Below are positions 1 to 5,541 of a stretch of DNA of 12,178 bases, in pieces. Both the position numbers and the translations under genes were made by a program. The stretch spans positions 1 to 12,178 of the forward strand of contig JAKEIB010000254.1 of the NCBI GenBank assembly GCA_022614705.1. Direction: 5' to 3'. This DNA comes from Planctomycetota bacterium. GTDB lineage: Bacteria; Planctomycetota; Planctomycetia; Pirellulales; Lacipirellulaceae. The notes under the pieces were generated by a model. It had not been told where the DNA came from. It searched no databases and saw nothing but the letters and a program-made list of their open reading frames with translations. Every line of letters begins with the position of its first letter. The first letter of the stretch is position 1.

Positions 1-99
1 ATACCGGAAAGGAAACACCTGTTCCCATCCCGAACACAGCCGTTAAGCTTTCCGGGCCGATGATAGTGCCTACCAGCGCGAAAGTAGGTATCGCCAGGT
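1..99 (+). rRNA. rrf: 5S ribosomal RNA, 3' part (5' end outside window)
   Basis: The sequence carries the conserved 5S core: the CCCATCCCGAACAC stretch at about 25-38, GTTAAGC at 43-49, GGGCCGATGATAGTGC at about 55-69, and the 3' motif GCGAAAGTAGGTATCGCCAGG ending near 98. Roughly the first 20 nt of a normal 5S (about 115-120 nt) lie before the window. The 3' end is placed at about 99 because the conserved GCCAGGT ends there; it could be a base or two later. The gene is followed 9 bp later by an intrinsic terminator, so it is most likely the last gene of an rRNA operon read rightward. Confidence 0.93.
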
Positions 100-107
100 T
101 TATTTTC

Positions 108-144
108 AAAAACCCCGCCGATCGAAAGATCAAGCGGGGTTTTT
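108..144 (+). terminator. Intrinsic terminator of the rRNA operon
   Basis: An 11-bp perfect stem (AAAAACCCCGC at 108-118 with GCGGGGTTTTT at 134-144) encloses a second small hairpin, GATC-GAAA-GATC at 120-131, capped by a GNRA-type GAAA tetraloop. The T run is the end of the right arm, and the A run on the left makes it potentially bidirectional. It could therefore also stop transcripts entering from the leftward guaA side. Confidence 0.92.
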
Positions 145-205
145 GCGTTCTGGTCGACTGCACAAATCTTCGTCGAATTCGCAACACGATCAGCACAGGT
201 TTTCC

Positions 206-345
206 TATAATCAAATCGACTTCGCCGGGGAGTTATTGTCAATAGTTGTGGATAGGAGAGGTTGAAGAGGCGGCGTATCCTGTTGGTGAATTGATTCGTG
301 TTACGTTTTCACTAGCGGCCCGACGTGGGCAATGGAGGATACGCC
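206..345 (+). promoter_or_regulatory. Possible leader: -10 box and inverted repeat masking an SD
   Basis: A perfect TATAAT lies at 206-211, but no convincing -35 box is seen 16-18 bp upstream. Downstream, GGCGTATCCT (272-281) is a perfect 10-bp complement of AGGATACGCC (336-345). That right arm covers most of the GGAGG (334-338) in front of the small ORF at 346. If this region is transcribed, the stem could hide that ribosome binding site. This is inference from complementarity only. Apart from this and the small ORF, I see nothing in 145-434. Confidence 0.2.
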
Positions 346-420
346 ATGCGACAGGTTACGACAGTAGCGCTTACCAGTCCAGCAGCGCCGAGCCGACGCC
401 AGCGTTTACAGAACAAATGA
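346..420 (+). CDS. Possible small protein, 24 aa
   Basis: A short ORF starts with ATG at 346 and ends with TGA at 418-420, giving 24 residues beginning MRQVTTVALTSP and ending in the basic tail RRQRLQNK. It is supported by one of the best ribosome binding sites in the window, GGAGG at 334-338 with 7 nt spacing, in a genome region where most genes lack one. It ends 14 bp before the 3' end of the convergent guaA. The peptide is polar and basic with no membrane segment, and I recognise no family. It could be a chance ORF: its length gives little statistical weight. An alternative TTG-started frame at 246 overlaps guaA antisense and looks less likely. Confidence 0.28.
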   Translation: MRQVTTVALTSPAAPSRRQRLQNK

Positions 421-434
421 TGCGCTATCCAGGC

Positions 435-2021
435 TCACTCCCACTCAATCGTCGCCGGCGGCTTCGACGAAATATCGTACACCACGCGATTCACGCCTTT
501 CACCTCGTTGATGATCCGCGTCGAAATCCGCGCTAACAAATCCGGCGGTAGATGCGTCCAATCCGCCGTCATGAAGTCGTCGGTTGTAACGCAGCGCACG
601 GCGATCGCATCGTCGTACGTTCGGGCGTCGCCCATCACGCCGACCGAGCGCACCGGTAGCAACACGGCAAACGCCTGCGACGTGCTGCGGTAGAGATTGG
701 CCGCCTTGATTTCACCGACGACGATCGCATCGGCTTCCCGCAGCGTGTCGAGCCTCTCAGGCGTCACTTCGCCCAGGCAGCGCACGGCCAAACCGGGGCC
801 AGGGAACGGATGCCGCCAGACGATTTCCTCCGGCAGTCCGAGCTGCAAGCCGAGTTGCCGGACCTCGTCCTTGAACAAATCGCGAAGTGGCTCGATCAGA
901 TCGAACTCGAGCTCGGCCGGCAGGCCGCCGACGTTGTGATGCAGCTTGATCGTATCGGCCGGCCCGTCGGCCGCCGCGCCGCTTTCGATCACGTCCGGAT
1001 ACACGGTGCCCTGCGCCAAATACTTCGCTCCCTGAATCTTACGCGCCTCCGCCACGAAGCACTCGATGAACACGTGCCCAATCAGCCGCCGCTTCTCCTG
1101 GGGATCGGTCACGCCGGCCAGCGCGCTCAAGAACCGTCCCTCCGCCTTCACAACGTGCAGGTCGGTCTTGAAGTGCTTCGTAAACTCCTCGATGACCGAT
1201 TGTTCTTCGTCCTTGCGCAGCAGACCGTTGTCGACGAGGATGCACGAAAGCTGCGAACCGATGGCCCGATACAAGAGCGCGGCCACGACCGCCGAGTCCA
1301 CGCCGCCGGAAAGGCCGCAGATCACGCGGTCCTTGCCCACGCGATCGCGAACGTGTCGGATCGTCTGCTCCGCAAAGTCGCCGATGCGCCACGTGCCCGT
1401 GCAGCCGCAAACGTTCGTAAGAAAATTCCCCAGGATCGTTTTGCCGTTGGGCGTGTGCGTCACCTCGGGATGAAACTGCAGTCCATAAAGCGACCGCCAG
1501 CGATGCTTCACCGCTGCGTGCGCGCACGACTCCGTCCGGGCAAGCGGCACGTAATCGTCGGAGACACTTATGACCTGGTCGCCGTGGCTCATCCACACCT
1601 CGGTCTCTCGCGGCACGCCGGCGAACAGATCGTCCGCCTCTTGGTTGGCTCCGATCGTGCATCGCGCCCGGCCGTACTCGCGCACCGGATGCCCCTCAAC
1701 TCGGCCGCCCGATGCGTGACAAATCAGCTGCATACCGTAGCAGATGCCGAGCACCGGAATGCCCAGCTCAAAAATGGCGGGATCGCATTTCGGCGCCCCC
1801 TCCGCGTACACGCTCGCCGGCCCGCCCGAAAGAATGATCCCCTTTGGCCCAATTTCGCGCACGCGCGCCGCCGAAATATCGTGCCGCACGATCTCGCCGT
1901 ACACGTGTTGCTCGCGCACGCGCCGGGCAATAAGCTGGGCATACTGCGAACCAAAGTCCAGCACGAGCACGCGCTCAGAGGCGAGATTTTTTGACTGCGA
2001 TATGTCGGAAGTCGTGGCCAT
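435..2021 (-). CDS. guaA: GMP synthase (glutamine-hydrolysing)
   Basis: This cytosolic enzyme converts XMP to GMP using ATP and the amide nitrogen of glutamine, the last step of de novo guanine nucleotide synthesis. The 528-aa product has the full two-domain layout. The N-terminal class I glutamine amidotransferase (about 17-205) has the nucleophile Cys94 in GICYGMQ and His184/Glu186 in FHPEVTHT. The ATP pyrophosphatase domain has the P-loop SGGVDS at 238-243, and the C-terminal dimerisation domain ends in the family-typical KPPATIEWE. Length matches the family (about 510-530). The first 16 residues are a non-conserved extension; no better start lies between them and the conserved VLVLDFGSQY. 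No Shine-Dalgarno is visible before the ATG. The gene is divergent from surE, and a perfect -10 box lies about 33 bp upstream. Confidence 0.98.
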   Translation of the reverse strand: MATTSDISQSKNLASERVLVLDFGSQYAQLIARRVREQHVYGEIVRHDISAARVREIGPKGIILSGGPASVYAEGAPKCDPAIFELGIPVLGICYGMQLICHASGGRVEGHPVREYGRARCTIGANQEADDLFAGVPRETEVWMSHGDQVISVSDDYVPLARTESCAHAAVKHRWRSLYGLQFHPEVTHTPNGKTILGNFLTNVCGCTGTWRIGDFAEQTIRHVRDRVGKDRVICGLSGGVDSAVVAALLYRAIGSQLSCILVDNGLLRKDEEQSVIEEFTKHFKTDLHVVKAEGRFLSALAGVTDPQEKRRLIGHVFIECFVAEARKIQGAKYLAQGTVYPDVIESGAAADGPADTIKLHHNVGGLPAELEFDLIEPLRDLFKDEVRQLGLQLGLPEEIVWRHPFPGPGLAVRCLGEVTPERLDTLREADAIVVGEIKAANLYRSTSQAFAVLLPVRSVGVMGDARTYDDAIAVRCVTTDDFMTADWTHLPPDLLARISTRIINEVKGVNRVVYDISSKPPATIEWE

Positions 2022-2053
2022 AGGTTAGTTCATGACACCGCGAAGAAAGTGAG

Positions 2054-2082
2054 ATTATAGCGCTCGTTCGTGGCGCGAACCA
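2054..2082 (-). promoter_or_regulatory. Candidate guaA promoter
   Basis: Read on the minus strand, a perfect TATAAT occupies 2059-2054. A start site near 2047 would give a leader of about 26 nt before the guaA ATG at 2021. The best -35 at 17-nt spacing is TGGTTC (2082-2077), a poor match to TTGACA, so the call rests on the -10 box and its position. Confidence 0.45.
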
Positions 2083-2127
2083 GTAGCGTGTTGTGGGGTT
2101 TGCGGCGCGCGCGTATGCTTACCGTAG

Positions 2128-2188
2128 GTTAGGCTTTCCAGCCTGACTCTGTTGGTGCTTACTCCTAAGTCAGGCTAGAAAGCCTAAC
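2128..2188. repeat. Intergenic hairpin element upstream of surE
   Basis: The arms 2128-2148 and 2168-2188 are 21 bp each with 20 of 21 pairs, separated by a 19-nt loop. The left arm begins GTTAGGCTTTCC and the right ends AGAAAGCCTAAC. Four further pairs (CGTA at 2123-2126 with TACG at 2190-2193) extend it past one mismatch. I associate this sequence from memory with dispersed repeats in planctomycete genomes. The right arm ends 8 nt before the surE start codon, taking the place where a ribosome binding site would be. Confidence 0.85.
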
Positions 2189-2196
2189 GTACGTGC

Positions 2197-2961
2197 ATGC
2201 AAATCCTTCTTACCAACGACGACGGCATTTACGCACCCGGCCTGGCCGCAATGGAACGCGCGCTCTCGCGCCTGGGCGACGTCTGCGTCGTCGCTCCAGC
2301 CGCCGAACAGAGCGGGGTAGGGCACTCGATCACGTTCCTCAGCCCGCTCATGGCCAAGGAAGTGTTCGATGGTGATCGCCGCCGCGGCTTCGCCGTTGAG
2401 GGAAGCCCGGCCGACTGCGTGAAACTGGCCGTCGCCGAGTTCTGCCCGCGCCGGCCCGATTTGCTCGTCAGCGGCATCAACGGCGGCCTGAATCTTGGCA
2501 TCAACGTACTGTACTCCGGCACGGTGGCCGGGGCGACCGAGGGGGCCGTGTTCGGCATCACCAGCGTGGCCGTGTCGCTCGAATACGATGAGCACGCCCA
2601 GTTCGACCGGGCCGCCGACATGGCTGTTGGGCTCATCAAGCAGATTTTGGAGCAAGAGGACGCCGCCGATCACAACTTGTACAATATCAACATCCCCACG
2701 GCAGCGTTCGAGCGGCCGACGGAGGTCCGCGTCGTGCCGATGGCGACCGTCGGCTGGCCGGCCGAGTTCGACCGCCGCGTCGACCCCAAAGGCCGCCGCT
2801 ACTACTGGGCGATGGGCACTCCCGCTGTGCCACATGCGGGCGAGCTGACCGACTTGGAGGCGTGGCAACAAGGCTACGTGACGCTCACGCCGCTGCGTAT
2901 CGATCGGACCGAAACGCGCATGCTCGAACGGATGCGCGATTGGAAGTTGACATTGAAATAA
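2197..2961 (+). CDS. surE: 5'/3'-nucleotidase SurE
   Basis: This is a metal-dependent phosphatase that removes the phosphate from nucleoside 5'- and 3'-monophosphates; the family is linked to stationary-phase survival. The 254-aa product starts with the canonical MQILLTNDDGIYAPG. Expected metal ligands are present: Asp8, Asp9, Ser39 (in AAEQSG) and Asn95 (in SGINGG), followed by the conserved SGTVAGATEGA. GSPADCVK at 69-76 is also typical. The length is normal for the family. The ATG at 2197 is fixed by the conserved N-terminus. There is no ribosome binding site, since the preceding bases belong to a palindromic repeat. It is divergent from guaA, and the lipoprotein gene follows 41 bp downstream on the same strand, so the two may be co-transcribed. 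Confidence 0.97.
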   Translation: MQILLTNDDGIYAPGLAAMERALSRLGDVCVVAPAAEQSGVGHSITFLSPLMAKEVFDGDRRRGFAVEGSPADCVKLAVAEFCPRRPDLLVSGINGGLNLGINVLYSGTVAGATEGAVFGITSVAVSLEYDEHAQFDRAADMAVGLIKQILEQEDAADHNLYNINIPTAAFERPTEVRVVPMATVGWPAEFDRRVDPKGRRYYWAMGTPAVPHAGELTDLEAWQQGYVTLTPLRIDRTETRMLERMRDWKLTLK

Positions 2962-2966
2962 GTCTC

Positions 2967-2990
2967 ACGCAAAGGCGCGAAGGCGCAAAG
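2967..2990. repeat. Three imperfect 8-bp tandem units
   Basis: ACGCAAAG, GCGCGAAG and GCGCAAAG follow one another between surE and the next gene. The run ends directly before the TAGGAG ribosome binding site at 2991-2996. I associate this octamer type from memory with dispersed intergenic repeats in planctomycetes and other soil or water bacteria. Confidence 0.6.
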
Positions 2991-3002
2991 TAGGAGCATT
3001 CG

Positions 3003-3536
3003 ATGGCCGTTTGCAGGCACGTTGCCGTTGTAGTCTCAATGTTGTTGCTTGCAACTGCTCTCGGCGGCTGCGGTCCGAGCGACTCAGGCGCCGGTTCTAG
3101 CATGGCGGAAGTCGATGCGCGGCTCGACGCCCAAAACGCTGCCCAGCAGCAGGATCAAGCGAAATCGGAAGCTGAGCGCAAAGCGCAAGAGGCACAAGCG
3201 GCCGCCAGTCAGCCGCCGGCCGAGCGGCCGCGAACCGAAGCGGGCCGCGGCAGCATTGGCGAGGGCGGATACTTTACGGCAATCGCCGGCGCCCGCCGGC
3301 ACGTTCTCAACAAAGTGGAAGACCTGGCCTGGACTCAGGGCGTACAGCACTTTCAAGCCACCGAGGGACGGCTGCCCAAGGATCACGACGAGTTCATGAA
3401 TAAGATCGTCATACCGCTTGGCATCGACCTCGGCTTCAAGGAGGAAGGCCAGGAGTTCTTGTACGATCCGACCGAAGGGCAGTGGGGCACGCTGTACGTC
3501 GTCGAGGCCGAATCACAACCAGCGCCGCAGCAATAG
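3003..3536 (+). CDS. Predicted lipoprotein of unknown function
   Basis: The 177-aa product has a lipoprotein signal: short N-region, hydrophobic stretch at about 7-20 and lipobox LGGC with the acceptor Cys23, so it should be lipid-anchored in an envelope membrane. Residues about 35-75 are rich in Ala, Gln, Glu and Lys and probably form a helical or coiled-coil spacer, followed by a Pro-rich hinge. The compact C-terminal part (about 86-170) includes the stretch HFQATEGRLPKDHDEFMNKI. That is faintly like the region after the helix in pseudopilin-type proteins (x-GR-x-P), but I would not assign it on that basis. The start is supported by TAGGAG at 2991-2996 with 6-nt spacing, one of few clear ribosome binding sites here. 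It is probably co-transcribed with surE. The function is unknown to me. Confidence 0.85.
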   Translation: MAVCRHVAVVVSMLLLATALGGCGPSDSGAGSSMAEVDARLDAQNAAQQQDQAKSEAERKAQEAQAAASQPPAERPRTEAGRGSIGEGGYFTAIAGARRHVLNKVEDLAWTQGVQHFQATEGRLPKDHDEFMNKIVIPLGIDLGFKEEGQEFLYDPTEGQWGTLYVVEAESQPAPQQ

Positions 3537-3541
3537 GCCTA

Positions 3542-3596
3542 AAGCGAGCCGGGCGGTCCTCCGCCCCGACGGGGGCGAGGACGCCCCGGCTCGCTT
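3542..3596. repeat. Intergenic GC-rich palindrome, copy A
   Basis: AAGCGAGCC (3542-3550) pairs with GGCTCGCTT (3588-3596). The inner part 3551-3567 pairs with 3572-3587 with a small bulge, leaving a loop of about 4 nt. The element starts 6 bp after the lipoprotein stop codon and could act as a transcription end or mRNA stabilising hairpin, though there is no T run. Its right half, 25 bp at 3571-3595, recurs exactly at 5070-5094. Confidence 0.85.
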
Positions 3597-3622
3597 AAAA
3601 TCGCTACCGCCGTCACAACCGG

Positions 3623-3649
3623 TTGCGAAAGCGAATCGATGTTTCGCAA
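3623..3649. promoter_or_regulatory. Operator-like inverted repeat
   Basis: TTGCGAAA (3623-3630) and TTTCGCAA (3642-3649) form a perfect 8-bp inverted repeat. The spacer is 11 bp, so the half-sites lie about two helical turns apart, 107 bp before the secreted-protein gene at 3756. This geometry suits a dimeric regulator, but no promoter could be placed beside it and chance is possible. I see nothing else in 3597-3755. Confidence 0.25.
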
Positions 3650-3755
3650 ACACCACCGAGCGATGTATTGCGCCCGCTTCTGATTAGTATGGGACTTGAC
3701 GAGCGATTTTGCTTTGCCAACTCACTCTTCTCGCCCCTCTCACGAAGCCCCACCG

Positions 3756-4412
3756 ATGAACGCCTCCTCCCCCGCGCAGCGCATCGCATTTGCGATCGGC
3801 GCCATCTCGTTGATTGCATTAGCGTCCGCGACGGCTGCAAAGGCGGCGCCGTGTGCGCCCGAAGCCCCGTGCGGCGCTGTGGTGGCCAATCCTGAGAACG
3901 ACGGCCCAAGCTGGATCTTCAATCAGAGCACATACACGCATGATCCGCACACTGGCGCGCGCGTCGCTCAGTACATGCGCACGCCGCCGGTCGAGCCGCT
4001 GCCGGACGAACGGCTGGTCACGAGCCGGTACCGCCGCTCACGCACTAATCTGCGCGGCACGAATGGCTCGGTCGACACGTACTACGAAGTGCAAGCCTGG
4101 GGCAACGGCCGCGGCGGCATCGACGCCGAATGGGAACGCTTCCACGATGCGTGGAAAGAGTCGTTTCTCCAGGGCGGTTATTACAATCAAGCGCCAGACT
4201 GGGGCGGACCATGGAACAACGGCGGACCATGGAACAGTGGCCACGGCTACGGCTATGGTTACCCAGGCTACGGCTTCCCCGGTCACGGCTACGGTGGTTG
4301 GGGCAGCGGCGGCTACTTTCCACCGCACGGCAACGGCGGCCACGGCAATCACCACGACGGCGAATGGCGCGGCGGCCACGGCGGGTACGGACATGACGAT
4401 GACCATGATTAA
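3756..4412 (+). CDS. Secreted Gly/Tyr/His-rich protein of unknown function
   Basis: The 218-aa product begins with a clear Sec signal peptide: MNASSPAQR, a hydrophobic core at about 10-25, and a likely cut after AKA near residue 30. The mature part has a polar central region (about 45-140, including TYTHDPHTGARVAQYM and AWGNGRGGIDAEWERFHDAW) that looks like a conserved domain. The C-terminal third (about 140-218) is low-complexity, dominated by Gly, Tyr, Trp, His and Asn and ending in the acidic/His tail GHDDDHD, which could bind metal ions. Cys33 and Cys39 could form a disulphide. The frame is open back to 3696, but the start at 3756 puts the signal peptide at the N-terminus. No ribosome binding site is seen. 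It converges with the 182-aa membrane gene, 81 bp away. I know no function for it. Confidence 0.8.
   Translation: MNASSPAQRIAFAIGAISLIALASATAAKAAPCAPEAPCGAVVANPENDGPSWIFNQSTYTHDPHTGARVAQYMRTPPVEPLPDERLVTSRYRRSRTNLRGTNGSVDTYYEVQAWGNGRGGIDAEWERFHDAWKESFLQGGYYNQAPDWGGPWNNGGPWNSGHGYGYGYPGYGFPGHGYGGWGSGGYFPPHGNGGHGNHHDGEWRGGHGGYGHDDDHD
4203..4238. repeat. 18-bp tandem duplication inside the Gly-rich gene
   Basis: Two consecutive 18-bp units, starting GGCGGACCATGGAACA and differing only in the last two bases, encode GGPWNN and GGPWNS. The near identity at the DNA level suggests a recent in-frame slippage duplication in the low-complexity tail. Confidence 0.85.
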
Positions 4413-4493
4413 GTGTCGTGCCAATCCCTGCCAATACCTTGAGCTGCGTTCGGCGGTCCATCGATCGTGGGTCGCCGGCTATCGTGATCAACT

Positions 4494-5042
4494 TCACCGG
4501 CCAACTTCCGTGCGCCAGTTCTTTTGCGAAACGTAATCGTTGAGCAACCAGAGGTCGCCGTTGCGAATCCATTCCATCGTGAAGTGATCTTCGCCGCCGC
4601 CTTTCATGCCGTTTTGCTTATTGACTGCGAGAATAACTCCTCGGCATTTCACGAGAGCTTTATTTCCATCATCGCTGATCTCAATCTGCGGTACGCCCGT
4701 AACACGGGCCCTTTCGATTCGCACTAGCGGCATTAACGTTCCGACATCCTTACGTAATTCGGCGGCGTTAGGGGCCGAATTGGGCGATATGAAGTTTATT
4801 GTTCGCACGACGTCGTTTTTTTCGACCGTTGCTGCCAGATCATAAAGCGTCCTCTCCACCGCTTCGCGCGGCGTTTCCATCAACCGTTCTGCCAGAAGCA
4901 GCGCGGAAGTTACCATAATCACCACAACGACCGTGAGCAGCGCGCCGCTCGTTCGGATTTGCAGATAGACGACGAGCGCCATCGTCAGCGCAACGGCACC
5001 GCAGACCCAGATCGGCAACGCATTCTCAGCGAGCCAATTCAT
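4494..5042 (-). CDS. Membrane protein with C-terminal soluble domain, unknown function
   Basis: The 182-aa product has two predicted membrane helices at about 9-28 and 33-52. A soluble domain (about 58-182) follows, starting METPREAVERTLYDLAATVEKNDV and ending with MEWIRNGDLWLLNDYVSQ. The helix-rich start and the Trp-containing beta pattern at the end resemble an NTF2/SnoaL-like fold; that is inference from pattern, with no catalytic residues identified. The start at 5042 (MNWLAENALP) is chosen because its ATG overlaps the TGA of the preceding 134-aa gene as ATGA at 5042-5039, a typical translational coupling, and because the longer frame back to 5150 would only add shadow sequence of that gene. 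The pair follows eno on the same strand. Confidence 0.82.
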   Translation of the reverse strand: MNWLAENALPIWVCGAVALTMALVVYLQIRTSGALLTVVVVIMVTSALLLAERLMETPREAVERTLYDLAATVEKNDVVRTINFISPNSAPNAAELRKDVGTLMPLVRIERARVTGVPQIEISDDGNKALVKCRGVILAVNKQNGMKGGGEDHFTMEWIRNGDLWLLNDYVSQKNWRTEVGR

Positions 5043-5443
5043 GACGAAGAGTCTTCGCGAGAGTGTACCGGGGGCGAGGACGCCCCGGCTCGCTGGAGCA
5101 TGTAAATCGCGAAAAGCGCGACGACCACCAAAAGCACCGCGAGCGGCCACAACGGCACCAGCGTGTCGCCCGGCGTCGCGTACGGACGCCGGGCCGCTAA
5201 TTGATTCTTTCGCGTGTCGCGCTCGGGATTATTCCGGGCCTCTCGCTGCTCCACAATCCGCTCCCGCGCCTGATACTTCCGCTCAATCCCCGCCTGCCGC
5301 CGGCCATATTTCGGCCCGATGGCCAGCAGCGCGGCCAGCGCCATCAGGGAGAAGGCCAAAACCCAAAACCAGGGCGAATCTGTGACACCGGATTGCGGAT
5401 TTCGGATTGCGGATTGCGGATTGTCGGACGGGAGGCTGCTCAT
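5039..5443 (-). CDS. Small two-helix membrane protein, unknown function
   Basis: The 134-aa product has membrane helices at about 25-44 (FWVLAFSLMALAALLAIG) and 95-116 (LVPLWPLAVLLVVVALFAIY). A charged, Arg/Glu-rich segment (about 47-86) that may form a coiled coil joins them. The first about 20 residues (MSSLPSDNPQSAIRNPQSG) are translated from a 7-bp tandem repeat, and the tail (about 118-127) from a copy of an intergenic palindrome. The core is therefore probably residues 23-117. No alternative start codon lies between the repeat and the first helix, so the repeat-encoded N-terminus is likely real if the gene is expressed. Its stop overlaps the start of the 182-aa gene (ATGA), suggesting the two work together. 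eno lies 98 bp upstream on the same strand. Confidence 0.75.
   Translation of the reverse strand: MSSLPSDNPQSAIRNPQSGVTDSPWFWVLAFSLMALAALLAIGPKYGRRQAGIERKYQARERIVEQREARNNPERDTRKNQLAARRPYATPGDTLVPLWPLAVLLVVVALFAIYMLQRAGASSPPVHSREDSSS
5070..5094. repeat. Half copy of the GC-rich palindrome, copy B (within a CDS)
   Basis: These 25 bp are identical to 3571-3595, the right half of the intergenic palindrome copy A (core GGGCGAGGACGCCCCGGC). Here it is not intergenic: on the minus strand it encodes part of the C-terminal tail of the 134-aa membrane protein, as RAGASSPP. The left half of the palindrome is absent. Confidence 0.9.
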
Positions 5444-5537
5444 GATTCGGTGCGCCGCGGATGCCAGCGTTATTCACGATTATATGCTTCACGCCGAAGG
5501 CAATAATCTGCAATCCGAAATCCGCAATCCGAAATCG
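5390..5537. repeat. Inverted pair of 7-bp tandem arrays
   Basis: About five units of GGATTGC or GGATTTC (5390-5424) face about five inverted units of AATCCGC or AATCCGA (5505-5537), with 80 bp between. The arms are complementary over roughly 30 nt. The pair fills most of the gap between eno and the 134-aa gene and runs into that gene's first 18 codons. Its start codon lies between the arms. I associate this heptamer from memory with dispersed repeats in planctomycetes and several other phyla. Confidence 0.85.
5479..5484 (-). promoter_or_regulatory. Candidate -10 box for the membrane-protein pair
   Basis: Read on the minus strand, a perfect TATAAT lies at 5484-5479, 35 bp before the ATG at 5443. 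It sits between the two arms of the inverted heptamer repeat. At 16-17 nt spacing the -35 positions read TTATTG or ATTATT, which is weak. It could give the pair a promoter of its own in addition to read-through from eno. Confidence 0.3.
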
Positions 5538-5541
5538 AACT

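Noticed and set aside
247..255. DnaA-box-like TGTGGATAG
   Set aside because: It is a single site with one mismatch, no cluster, no AT-rich region and no dnaA or dnaN nearby, so it is no evidence for an origin.
246..536. 96-codon TTG-started frame on the plus strand
   Set aside because: It overlaps the 3' end of guaA antisense by about 100 bp, has no ribosome binding site at proper spacing and no recognisable content.
810..1994. 394-codon open frame on the plus strand across guaA
   Set aside because: It is antisense to a complete, motif-rich guaA in a GC-rich sequence, and its translation is Arg/His/Ala-rich with no recognisable domain.
2170..2871. 233-codon open frame on the minus strand across surE
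   Set aside because: It lies opposite a full SurE with all metal ligands and has no supporting motif or ribosome binding site.
5043..5150. N-terminal extension of the 182-aa membrane protein
   Set aside because: The upstream part is a shadow of the overlapping 134-aa gene; the ATGA overlap gives a natural start.
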